Assembly (NCBI GenBank): GCA_019162745.1
Contig: JAFLLC010000140.1
Coordinates: 1-36,537 of the forward strand
DNA length: 36,537 nt
Source: Deltaproteobacteria bacterium
Lineage (GTDB): Bacteria; Desulfobacterota; Desulfuromonadia; Geobacterales; Pseudopelobacteraceae
Direction of reading: 5' to 3'
Both the position numbers and the translations under genes were made by a program. The notes under the pieces are model-generated. The model worked only from the letters and a program-made list of their open reading frames with translations, made no database searches and was not told the DNA's origin. Positions 9,209 to 16,033 of this stretch are shown in pieces (within the stretch, counting starts at the first letter, position 1; every line of letters starts with the position of its first letter).

Positions 9209-9814
9209 ATGACAGTCGCACGCGTCGGGCATCCTGCCCCGGATTTTGAGGCCAACGTCTATCTGAACGGCGGCTTCGAGACCATGAAACTCTCTGATTC
9301 AAAAGGAAAGTGGATCGTCCTCTGTTTCTATCCGGGCGATTTCACCTTTGTTTGACCGACTGAACTGACGGCGGTCGCCGTCAAGCATGCAGAATTGAAG
9401 GAACTGGGGGTAGAGGTATTCTCAGCAAGCACCGACAGCCGCTTTGTCCACAAGATATGGCAGGCAGAAGAACTTTCCAAGATGATACCCGGCGGGGTGC
9501 AGTTCCCGATGATCGCCGATGCAAGTGGCCTCATTGGCCAGGCCTACGGCGTCTTTGAACCGGCCGCAGGCGTTGATATCCGCGGTAGATTCCTTATTGA
9601 TCCCGATTTTAACATCAGAGCCATGGAAGTAATGACACCGGAGGTCGGCCGCAATGTCAACGAACTGATCCGCCAGATCAGGGCGTTCCAGCATGTACGT
9701 GCCACCGGCGAAGTGACACCCGCCGGTTGGGTGCCAGGAAAACCGACCCTGAAACCGGGACCGGATCTGGCTGGCAATGTCTGGAAAGAGTGGAAGCCGG
9801 AGATGGCATTCTGA
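9209..9814 (+). CDS. prxU: Selenocysteine-containing peroxiredoxin (in-frame UGA = Sec49)
   Basis: Peroxiredoxins reduce peroxides through a reactive residue in PxxxTxxC. Here the motif reads P42-G-D-F-T46-F-V-[TGA] with TGA at codon 49 (9353-9355). The reading frame then continues without shift ([11 protein letters not shown]...) through a complete peroxiredoxin C-terminus to TGA at 9812-9814, giving 201 residues. A SECIS-like hairpin follows the TGA, so read-through as selenocysteine is strongly supported. The resolving cysteine of typical 2-Cys enzymes is absent (VTPAGW where VCPAxW is usual); the only cysteine is C39. AAAGGAGG lies 8 nt before this ATG. An in-frame ATG at 9104, also with AAGGAG at 7 nt, would add 35 residues. 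Standard translation would split the gene into two false fragments. Confidence 0.93.
9353..9383 (+). promoter_or_regulatory. Bacterial SECIS element following the UGA
   Basis: Eleven nucleotides after the UGA (9353-9355) comes a perfect 6-bp stem GACGGC (9367-9372)/GCCGTC (9377-9382), extendable by one U-A pair, with the tetraloop GGUC. The spacing and the G-G-U apical loop match the known SelB-binding hairpin of formate dehydrogenase mRNAs. The hairpin is also coding sequence (ELTAVAV). Confidence 0.85.
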
Positions 9815-9843
9815 TTTTGATGCTAAGAGTGTTTCTTTAACAC

Positions 9844-9917
9844 AAAGACGCAGGGTTACAAAGGAAACCGGAGGCTTATTCAGCCAGTGTTTCCGGAGTG
9901 CTTTGCGTCTTTTTTTT
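9844..9917 (+). terminator. Terminator of the peroxiredoxin gene
   Basis: A compound hairpin begins 29 nt after the stop codon: outer stem AAAGACGCA (9844-9852)/TGCGTCTTT (9904-9912), middle stem GGAAAC/GTTTCC, inner stem GGCT/AGCC, then eight T (9910-9917). It indicates a single-gene transcript. Confidence 0.85.
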
Positions 9918-10022
9918 ATAATCGCACCTATGATGAACTGGACAGCGCAATTTAGGAGCAACGGTCCGGCCTCATTTTATCGCACGAATGAACATTTGCA
10001 GCTTCGTGTAATAACTCCGTAT

Positions 10023-10077
10023 AATAAAACAAGTAAGCTTCCTATATCAGTCATATAGGAAGCTTACTTGTTTTATT
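10023..10077. terminator. Perfect 25-bp inverted repeat, ancestral tRNA-Ala terminator
   Basis: Arms 10023-10047 and 10053-10077 are perfect complements around a 5-nt loop. Read on the minus strand the hairpin directly follows the CCA end of the tRNA remnant and ends in a T-rich tail (TTGTTTTATTATA). It is best explained as the terminator that served the tRNA-Ala gene before an element inserted. Confidence 0.8.
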
Positions 10078-10123
10078 TGGTGGAGGTTAACGGGATCGAA
10101 CCGATGGCCTCGTCGCTGTCAGC
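10078..10123 (-). repeat. Duplicated 3' half of tRNA-Ala (attachment-site remnant)
   Basis: This 46-bp segment matches 11415-11460, the CCA end through the anticodon region of the intact tRNA-Ala(GGC), at 44 of 46 positions. The match stops abruptly in the anticodon stem. A partial tRNA copy separated from the intact gene by foreign-looking DNA is the standard footprint of tyrosine-recombinase integration into a tRNA 3' end. Confidence 0.88.
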
Positions 10124-10471
10124 CATAACACGCTGAAATATCAGAACTAAACTTACTTTTTAGCACTTATTTAGTTGTCAATTTACGTCGAACTAATGGG
10201 ATCGAAAACAGGCAAAGTTTCTACCCTCTATAAGTACCCTTTTAAGCTCCAAAAACGCTCAACAAGCCTCTCTAAGATTATTTCTATAAGCGATATGGAT
10301 AGCAACATAACAGGGGCTTAGAGGGTACTCTATGGATCCTTGTCTGATGAATGAGCCAGTAGATTACTTTATGTTAGACTTTAAGTCTGATGCTGTTAGT
10401 TATTGGATTGCTTATTTCCGCCTCAGGAGTAAAGCAGATGGACTTCACTCCAGTGCCTTTTCGCAGGTCAT
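10124..10471. other. Non-coding end of the integrated element with repeated RAGGGTACT motifs
   Basis: No credible gene is seen. A short motif recurs in both orientations: TACCCTCTA at 10222-10230, an AGGGTACTTA copy on the minus strand just beside it, and TAGAGGGTACTCTA at 10319-10332. Clustered short repeats near an attachment site could be recombinase arm or excisionase sites, but no protein is present to test this against. Confidence 0.35.
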
Positions 10472-10690
10472 TCATTGTGACTTTATTTTTCGAACTACCT
10501 TTAGCTCTGTCTTGGACTTAGTAACACTTACTTCATTTTTAGGTTTTGTAGCATTCTTTACCCATTCTGCTAATTTCTGCTGCTCATTGGTTGCTGGTTT
10601 TGCCATGTCTGCAGCTGTACGGATACCTTCAGATTCTGCCCATACTCTACCGAATATTGCGACACAATCCCCTTTTGTTAATTTACTCAA
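10472..10690 (-). CDS. Hypothetical 72-residue protein of the integrated element
   Basis: I do not recognise this protein. It is soluble and basic, with a lysine-rich C-terminus (SKTELKVVRKIKSQ) and an N-terminal part beginning MSKLTKGDCVAIFGRVWAES. The start is TTG at 10690, supported by ATAGGAG seven nucleotides upstream. It is the last gene of the element's minus-strand gene run, which points away from the tRNA. The composition is more AT-rich than neighbouring chromosomal genes. A DNA-binding or regulatory role would be a guess. Confidence 0.6.
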   Translation of the reverse strand: MSKLTKGDCVAIFGRVWAESEGIRTAADMAKPATNEQQKLAEWVKNATKPKNEVSVTKSKTELKVVRKIKSQ

Positions 10691-10700
10691 TGTTTATCTC

Positions 10701-10795
10701 CTATTGTTTTGATGACATGTCAAGAGCATGAAACTCCACGCCCTCATAATGTAAACTATTGTGAGGGATAATTAAACTATAGGAGCTTTGATAAC
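10701..10795 (-). pseudogene. Decayed copy of the element's 36-codon ORF
   Basis: On the minus strand this stretch ends SLHYEGVEFHALDMSSKQ-stop. It matches the end of the intact 36-residue ORF (SLKYEGVEFVGL) in protein and over about 27 nt of DNA (10731-10757 against 11160-11186). No ATG, GTG or TTG start is available upstream in frame. It sits just before the 72-residue gene, as the intact copy sits just before the 108-residue gene, suggesting a duplicated two-gene module. Confidence 0.45.
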
Positions 10796-10797
10796 TC

Positions 10798-11124
10798 CTA
10801 CTTTTTAGCTAGTTGATCTTGAGGCTTTCGTTTAGTCCTATAACCATCCTTTTTATTACTTGCTTGCATAAACTTTAGCTCTTCTTCAGTCATGACTATA
10901 ACAGACGTAATATCTTCTGTATCAGCTATACTTGCTTTCTTTGTTGACTTACTCCTCCCCGATGATGCCGATGCCTTGGCTGCTTTATTAATCCTCTTCA
11001 TAGGCGGTGCTGTAGGATCATAGCCAGAACAAACAACACTGTAAGGAAATTCTGTGAGGATACAACCAGCAAATACTGTAGATGGTAGAGTAAGTAATAG
11101 AAACACTATCAGGCTTTTCATCAT
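10798..11124 (-). CDS. Hypothetical secreted or lipid-anchored 108-residue protein
   Basis: The N-terminus is a clear signal peptide: two Met and a Lys, a hydrophobic core SLIVFLLLTLPSTVFA, then GC at residues 20-21. The sequence FAGC is close to a lipobox, so lipid anchoring is possible, although the -3 Phe is not ideal. The mature part contains PMKRINKAAKASASS, followed by a Lys/Arg-rich tail. No known domain is recognised. The start is supported by CAGGAG 8 nt upstream, and the ATG overlaps the stop codon of the 36-residue ORF (ATGA), indicating coupled translation. It belongs to the tRNA-bounded element. Confidence 0.65.
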   Translation of the reverse strand: MMKSLIVFLLLTLPSTVFAGCILTEFPYSVVCSGYDPTAPPMKRINKAAKASASSGRSKSTKKASIADTEDITSVIVMTEEELKFMQASNKKDGYRTKRKPQDQLAKK

Positions 11125-11231
11125 TTAATAAACTCCTGCTGAAACTCCGTGAGTCCTACGAACTCCACGCCTTCATACTTCAGACTGTCTATGGTTGCCT
11201 TCATCTTGGCTATCTTGTATCTACTTACCAT
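11121..11231 (-). CDS. Small 36-residue ORF coupled to the secreted protein
   Basis: The product begins MVSRYKIAKMKATIDSL and ends in EFQQEFIK; no family is recognised. Its TGA overlaps the ATG of the 108-residue gene (ATGA). A degraded copy of its last third lies at 10701-10795. Conservation of SLxYEGVEF between the copies suggests it was truly translated. The ribosome-binding site is weak, so it may depend on translation of the overlapping 24-codon ORF upstream. Confidence 0.45.
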   Translation of the reverse strand: MVSRYKIAKMKATIDSLKYEGVEFVGLTEFQQEFIK

Positions 11232-11295
11232 AACGTCCGGTGGTCAGGCGATAGTAATACATTTCTTTAACTTGGTATAGATTTGGTGTGGTCAT
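11221..11295 (-). CDS. Possible 24-residue leader-type ORF
   Basis: MTTPNLYQVKEMYYYRLTTG followed by RYGK and TAG. A good ribosome-binding site (AAGGGGGA) precedes the ATG at 11295, and the 3' end overlaps the start of the 36-residue ORF by 11 nt in another frame. It may be a coupling leader for the element genes, or the truncated front of a longer protein broken by a frameshift into the 36-codon frame. Confidence 0.35.
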   Translation of the reverse strand: MTTPNLYQVKEMYYYRLTTGRYGK

Positions 11296-11362
11296 AATGT
11301 CCCCCTTTGTGGGCAAAGAATTGGGACAACCTAGGAAATGCTATTGGAAGGAGTTTTAGATA

Positions 11363-11401
11363 CAAAAAAATCACTCTATCTTTAAGTAAGTTAGAGTGAT
11401 T
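11363..11401 (-). terminator. Terminator of tRNA-Ala supplied by the element
   Basis: On the minus strand, AATCACTCTA/TAGAGTGATT arms (11392-11401 and 11369-11378) form a 10-bp stem followed by seven T. It lies 13 nt beyond the CCA end of the intact tRNA, inside the element. Confidence 0.8.
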
Positions 11402-11414
11402 CTAAAGTGTGTTT

Positions 11415-11490
11415 TGGTGGAGGTTAACGGGATCGAACCGATGACCTCGTCGCTGCCAGCGACGCGCTCTCCCAGCTGAGCTAAACCCCC
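11415..11490 (-). tRNA. tRNA-Ala (anticodon GGC)
   Basis: The 76-nt minus-strand sequence folds as a full tRNA with encoded CCA. The acceptor stem is GGGGGTT/AACCTCC and includes the G3:U70 pair that specifies alanine. The D arm is GCTCAGCTGGGAGAGC, the anticodon stem is CGTCG/CGACG around CTGGCAG (anticodon GGC), and the T arm contains GGTTCGATCCC. It reads Ala GCC and GCU codons. Its 3' half is duplicated at 10078-10123, marking it as an integration site. Confidence 0.97.
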
Positions 11491-12194
11491 AAACATTGAA
11501 CATTTTATGTACCTACGAATACCGATACGCGCTTAGCAACATAAATCTGTGTAAATTATGCGTATTTTTGTAAAAAAGCATCCGCATGACCCGAAGTTGG
11601 CGGCTCCGAAAATGTCCGAAGTAAATACAACAAACAGTGGCTCTCGTCAATATATATTTTCATAAAAGCTCCAGCGGGAAAACTTCGAACATTGATGCTG
11701 CTATTCACAGAAAGGTTTTGAGAGAAGTCACGAAGCACTCTTTCCACCCGTCAGCAGCACGTGTTTTGTTAACCAGACGCCGGGGGTATGAGGTAGACTG
11801 TCCGCCTATTCTGGACTCCGGCAAGCTGGATTTGGAAATGGATCAAGGAGATTGAGTCTAGCGGCAGCGGATGGATGATATGACGGGGAGGTCGACTATT
11901 ACCACATTATGAAAGTGGGTGTTAATACAGGCATTACGTGCTATACAGAATTCGCTCGTTGGGGTGATTGAAAACAGCAAAATCAAGATCGTGCTGGATG
12001 TTTTGGTAGCGAAGAGCGGGACTACCGGAGACAGGCTGATATAAAAGTCACGGGATAAATGTTCCATTTGGGTAGATCACCGTTTCAAGCGAGCACGTGA
12101 AACGGTCTACAACGAGTTGAGATAACGTCGACACCGATCAGGTATAAATCTAGAATCAGGCTTACATTCCACGCAGCTTATGGAGTTTTAAAAC
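11491..12194. other. About 700 bp without an intact gene, probably decayed DNA
   Basis: No open frame here has both a credible start and family-like sequence. A 43-codon stretch at about 11922-12053 on the plus strand (ending VLVAKSGTTGDRLI-stop) looks protein-like, but no start or partner frame is convincing. An imperfect hairpin ACCGTTTCA (12079-12087)/TGAAACGGT (12098-12106) lacks a T tail. The stretch lies directly outside the tRNA-Ala gene and may hold remains of older insertions. Any promoter for tRNA-Ala must also lie here. Confidence 0.4.
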
Positions 12195-13496
12195 ATGTTA
12201 CTTCGCTACCTTATCGGTCTGTTATGTGCGGTCCTGTCGACAGCTTCCGTATGCTCTGCGGCAGTAAATGGCTCCGCATTATCTGTCATAAATCTCAGTG
12301 TTGATGCAACCACTGCCGATTTAAGCCGCATTCTCAACCAATCTTTGCAGAAAGTGTTGTACAAGGGGAATGGCGCTCTAGGAACTTCTGTGGAGGTTCT
12401 AAGAGCCGGACCGGCGGTCATAACTGCCGCGAACGATTTTGTGTATGTATCATTACCGGTGCAGTTATCGTTTGGCTACGGCATGTTCACGACTGCCCCG
12501 CTGAGGACGGATCTTCGCTTTAAGGCCAAAATAACCCCAACCACCGACTGGCGACTTAAAACGGAGCTTTACTATACCGGGCTTTCCGATGGACTCGCGG
12601 AGAATGTCAAACTGGGGCCGCTTACACTGAAGCCGAAAAGCATGATTGAAGGAGTCATGCAACCGGTCCAGAAACTGCTTGCGCCAATTATCAATACAAA
12701 AGTCAACGAAGCCGTCAGGCTCCGGGAAAAAATAGCCCCCCTGTGGCAGAGTGCCTTTACCCCGGTGCTGGTTGACAAGAACTTCAGTGCATGGCTGAAA
12801 TTAGCGCCGGAGAAGATTGTGCTTGGACCTTTGCAGACAGCAAATAACAAGCTTCATTTCTCCGTCGGCCTTGTTACCGCCGCCGAAATTTGTCTCGGGC
12901 CAAAGCCTGCAGCAGTAGCGGCACGACCATTACCGACTGCCCAGCAACTCACCGCGGTAGACAACCAGTTTCATATCCGCTTGGCCACCGATATCTTCTT
13001 TGCTGATTTTGTGACGGCGCTGAACCCGCTATTAGTGAATCAGACTTTCGGTGATGACAAAAAAATTACCGTTCGAAGTTTCACCCTGAAAGGTGAAGAC
13101 GGGAAGCTTGTTATAACATTGACGTCAACAGGCGATTTTGAGGGTGAACTGACGTTGATTGCAAAACCTGTTTATAATCCACAGCTCAATGTACTCTCCT
13201 TCGAAAATGTAGATTTCGTCACGAAAAATACCAGACTCTTCGTCGGTGTCGGCAGCTGGCTCTTTAGCGGCACTATTCGCGACATGATCAAAGAAAAATT
13301 AAATAGCTCGGTTGTCAGCCAACTTGAGAGCACGCGATTAAAAGCGTCCTCGGCATTAGCCGGAGTTCCGCTCGGCGGACACATTCTTCTTTCCGGCTCA
13401 GTCAGCTCATTGAAGCTTGGCGAGAGCGTTGTTGCAAACGACCGGCTGTCCATCCAGGTTCTTGTTGAGGGGGCATCAAACATAAGTTTGAGGTAG
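12195..13496 (+). CDS. Secreted DUF4403 family protein
   Basis: The 433-residue product starts with a signal peptide (hydrophobic LIGLLCAVLSTASVCSA, cleavage near residue 22) and so is expected in the periplasm or outer envelope. Its length, its alternating beta-rich pattern, and features such as ADLSRILNQSLQKVLYKG near the N-terminus fit DUF4403, a family whose repeated long beta/helix folds resemble lipid-binding TULIP proteins. No catalytic motif is evident. The start is supported by GGAG 9 nt upstream. The function is unknown; envelope lipid handling is inference from the fold. It appears monocistronic, with 191 nt to the next gene. Confidence 0.8.
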   Translation: MLLRYLIGLLCAVLSTASVCSAAVNGSALSVINLSVDATTADLSRILNQSLQKVLYKGNGALGTSVEVLRAGPAVITAANDFVYVSLPVQLSFGYGMFTTAPLRTDLRFKAKITPTTDWRLKTELYYTGLSDGLAENVKLGPLTLKPKSMIEGVMQPVQKLLAPIINTKVNEAVRLREKIAPLWQSAFTPVLVDKNFSAWLKLAPEKIVLGPLQTANNKLHFSVGLVTAAEICLGPKPAAVAARPLPTAQQLTAVDNQFHIRLATDIFFADFVTALNPLLVNQTFGDDKKITVRSFTLKGEDGKLVITLTSTGDFEGELTLIAKPVYNPQLNVLSFENVDFVTKNTRLFVGVGSWLFSGTIRDMIKEKLNSSVVSQLESTRLKASSALAGVPLGGHILLSGSVSSLKLGESVVANDRLSIQVLVEGASNISLR

Positions 13497-13619
13497 GCCT
13501 GACAGAATATTGTCTGGGCAGTCCGCCACACTTAAACTGGCGACACGACGAAAGACCAGCCGACCTCCAGCAGAACCGTACATGCTTATAAACACTGCCT
13601 GCTGCAGCACCGCCCTACC

Positions 13620-13649
13620 TTGACGCCATCTATAGATACGGTGTATAGG
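13620..13649 (+). promoter_or_regulatory. Candidate promoter for the M3 oligoendopeptidase
   Basis: TTGACG (13620-13625) and TATAGG (13644-13649) with an 18-nt spacer lie 38 nt before the start codon. The match is fair but not decisive. Confidence 0.35.
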
Positions 13650-13687
13650 TTCTCAACACTACTTTATCGATCCGGAGACTGACCATA

Positions 13688-15457
13688 ATGCCGCACACCG
13701 ATCTGACATGGAACACCGCCCTGCTCTACCCTGCCCCCGATTCTCCTGAACTGGAAGCCGATCTCGGCTCATTCGAGCAGCTCGCCACCGATTTTCGCGA
13801 TAAATATTTTGAAAAAGTTGCGGCACTCGACAACGCCGCTCTTCTGGACTCTATCCGTGAGTACGAAGCGTTCCAGAACCGCATGTCCAAGCCGTTCTGC
13901 TATGCCCATCTGCTGTTTGCCGATGACTCTGGAAATGAGACCTTCCGGGCCCTATCCCAGCGCTGTTCCGAACTGGGGAGCCGACTGTCCCAGCAACTGC
14001 TCTTTTTCGACCTGGAGTTGATGGAGTTAGACGATGAACGTTTTGAATCATTCCGCACATTCCCCGGTGCGGCCCCCTACATCCATTTCCTCGAAGGGAT
14101 GCGTAAATTCCGCCCCCATACCCTTAAAGAGAACGAGGAACGGCTCCTGACCCGCAAGGATCTGACCGGAGTTCGCGCCTTTACCAAACTGTTCGATGAA
14201 CTTTCTGCGTCATTCAGCTATCAAATGGAACTGGATGGCGAACAGCGGGAGTTTACCGGTGAAGAGCTGCTTTCTCTCCTCCATCACACCTCACCCGATG
14301 TCCGTTTCCGGGCGATGACGACCTTCCTGGAACGGCACGGCGAGCACGGCATCGTCTTCAACGCCGTCTTCAACAATATGGCTCTCGACCATGGTCAGGA
14401 GATGGAGTTGCGCAACTACAGTACGCCGATCCAGCCGACCAATATCGGCAATGAGATCCCGGACGAAGCAGTTGAACACCTGATGTGCGTAACCGAAGCC
14501 AATTACGGTCTGGCTCAGGAGTATTTTCGGATCAAGGCCGGGATGCTCAAGATGGATAAGCTGCGCAATTGCGATGTCTACGCCCCGGTTGCCGAGGCGG
14601 AACGGAAATATGCCTTTGCTGAGGCAAAAGATCTGGTGGTTGATTCATACCGGGAATACGATCCGAAATTTGGCAATATTGTCGATGCATTCTTCACCGA
14701 ACGGCGTGTTGATGTAATGCCCCGCACCGGAAAATCGGGTGGAGCCTTTGCCATGGGGATATCGCCTGACCTGCCGCCGTTCCTGTTGCTGAACTTCACC
14801 GGCACACTGCGCGATCTGGCTACCATCGCCCATGAAGCTGGGCATGGCCTGCACTTTGTAATATCCCAGAAGCAGAGCCTGTTGAATTACCATGCCCCGC
14901 TCCCTCTCGCCGAGACCGCATCAGTGTTCGGCGAAATGCTGCTGACCCGCAGACTGCTTGATAACGAACGTGATCCGGTCGTGCGCAGGTCGCTGCTCTG
15001 CGCCAAAATTGAAGACATCATTGCCACAACCTTCCGGCAGACCGTGCTGACGCGCTTCGAGCTTCGCCTCCATAATGAACGGGCCGGGGGGCTCCTCTCG
15101 AATGACCGCATTGCTCAAATCTGGCTGGAGGAAAACGGCAAGCTGTACGGCGATTCTGTTGAGATGATCCCTGCCTATCGCTGGGGATGGAGTTACATCA
15201 GCCACTTTATTCACAGCCGCTTCTACTGTTATTCCTACACATTTGCCGAATTGCTGGTGCTGGCGCTATTCCAGAAATATCGCGAGGAGGGAGATTCATT
15301 CAAACCGGGCTACCATGCCCTGCTGGAATCTGGCGGCGCGCTTTCACCGGCCGATACCGCCCGTCTTGCCGGTATCGACATCACCGACAGCGGCTTTTGG
15401 CAAAAAGGGTATGATGTTCTGGCAGGTTTGCTTGAAGAGCTGAAACTGATCGCCTGA
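13688..15457 (+). CDS. pepF: M3B family oligoendopeptidase (PepF-like)
   Basis: A cytoplasmic zinc metallopeptidase that cleaves short peptides. The 589-residue length and helical architecture fit M3 subfamily B. The zinc site is H382-E-A-G-H386, followed 27 residues after H382 by the third ligand E409 in LAETASVFGEML. Further down, the conserved YRWGWSYISHF and FYCYSYTFAELL line the substrate channel. GGAG precedes the ATG at proper spacing. The gene is likely transcribed with the DUF2721 gene, which follows after 36 nt. Nothing suggests loss of function. Confidence 0.93.
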   Translation: MPHTDLTWNTALLYPAPDSPELEADLGSFEQLATDFRDKYFEKVAALDNAALLDSIREYEAFQNRMSKPFCYAHLLFADDSGNETFRALSQRCSELGSRLSQQLLFFDLELMELDDERFESFRTFPGAAPYIHFLEGMRKFRPHTLKENEERLLTRKDLTGVRAFTKLFDELSASFSYQMELDGEQREFTGEELLSLLHHTSPDVRFRAMTTFLERHGEHGIVFNAVFNNMALDHGQEMELRNYSTPIQPTNIGNEIPDEAVEHLMCVTEANYGLAQEYFRIKAGMLKMDKLRNCDVYAPVAEAERKYAFAEAKDLVVDSYREYDPKFGNIVDAFFTERRVDVMPRTGKSGGAFAMGISPDLPPFLLLNFTGTLRDLATIAHEAGHGLHFVISQKQSLLNYHAPLPLAETASVFGEMLLTRRLLDNERDPVVRRSLLCAKIEDIIATTFRQTVLTRFELRLHNERAGGLLSNDRIAQIWLEENGKLYGDSVEMIPAYRWGWSYISHFIHSRFYCYSYTFAELLVLALFQKYREEGDSFKPGYHALLESGGALSPADTARLAGIDITDSGFWQKGYDVLAGLLEELKLIA

Positions 15458-15493
15458 TTCAGATTACAAACTGTAATTCGAGGATATGCAACT

Positions 15494-16012
15494 ATGGCCG
15501 TCCATGAAAAAGAGCTCCTGGAAGCGCTCGCCAGTTCACAAGTTCTCACTTCGATGATTACTCCGGCGGTTCTGATATCAGCTTGTGGAACGCTGATATT
15601 TTCAACGTCAGCCCGTTTGGGGCGGATCTTTGATCGGGTAAATGTCATGAAGGGCGAAGTGGAGGCTATAATAACGGGGATAATTTCGCACCCGGAAGAA
15701 CGGCTGAAGCATCTGCGCGTGCAGATTGGACTGCAGAGACGCCGGGCAATGCTGATCCACAAGGCGATGGCCGCCCTGTACACCGCAACGTTATTCTTTG
15801 TGGCTTCAAGCCTGGCCATAGCTGTTAATGTTGCCTACGGCAGTACCGGTCATGCCTGGATTCCGACAGTATTAGCCTTGAGTGGCGGACTTTTTCTCTT
15901 TGCAGCGTCTGCGGCATTGTTGTACGAAAGCCGCTTTAATCTTCGTTTTGTCCATCGTTCGATCGATTTCATCGAATTCCTTGAAAAAAAAGCGGAGGAG
16001 CAGAATAAATAG
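15494..16012 (+). CDS. DUF2721 membrane protein
   Basis: This 172-residue protein carries the DUF2721 signature at its N-terminus (LTSMITPAVLISACGTLIFS followed by TSARLGRIFDRV). It has one hydrophobic segment near residues 17-37, then two more at about 90-110 and 115-137, separated by a charged cytoplasmic loop with QIGLQRRRAMLIHKAM. It is an inner-membrane protein of unknown function. GAGG lies upstream of the ATG. It follows the M3 peptidase by 36 nt. The last codons form half of the terminator stem, an economical arrangement between convergent genes. Confidence 0.85.
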   Translation: MAVHEKELLEALASSQVLTSMITPAVLISACGTLIFSTSARLGRIFDRVNVMKGEVEAIITGIISHPEERLKHLRVQIGLQRRRAMLIHKAMAALYTATLFFVASSLAIAVNVAYGSTGHAWIPTVLALSGGLFLFAASAALLYESRFNLRFVHRSIDFIEFLEKKAEEQNK

Positions 16013-16033
16013 CCTGCTCCTCCGTCTGTTTTT
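15983..16033. terminator. Bidirectional terminator overlapping the DUF2721 stop codon
   Basis: A 12-bp stem with one G-U pair (15992-16003 against 16014-16025, core GGAGGAGCAG/CTGCTCCTCC) brackets the TAG stop. It is followed by TCTGTTTTTT on the plus strand and by CTTTTTTTT on the minus strand, so it serves both the DUF2721 gene and the convergent aminotransferase. The minus-strand stem and T run fall inside the DUF2721 coding end. Confidence 0.85.

Larger units (their letters stand above)
10078..11460. mobile_element. Degraded tRNA-integrated element
   Basis: Bounded by the 46-bp tRNA-Ala direct repeats, the unit is 1337 bp repeat to repeat. It is more AT-rich than its surroundings and carries only small minus-strand genes: ORFs of 24, 36 and 108 codons, a decayed copy of the 36-codon ORF, and a 72-codon gene. 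No integrase remains, so it is a cargo remnant or an element mobilised in trans. A new terminator serves the intact tRNA on the element side, while the original one lies beyond the remnant. Boundaries are well supported; the element's class is unknown. Confidence 0.75.

Noticed and set aside
9038-9355. Separate short gene ending at TGA 9353, and a second gene starting at 9395
   Set aside because: Both are parts of one peroxiredoxin in the same frame; the TGA lies at the active-site position and is followed by a SECIS-like hairpin.
10332-10712. 126-codon plus-strand open frame in the integrated element
   Set aside because: It is the antisense of the 72-residue minus-strand gene, which has a good ribosome-binding site and gene-like composition.
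11637-11855. 72-codon open frame on the plus strand near the tRNA
   Set aside because: No ribosome-binding site, no family-like sequence, and overlapping frames on the other strand of equal length; treated as chance or debris.
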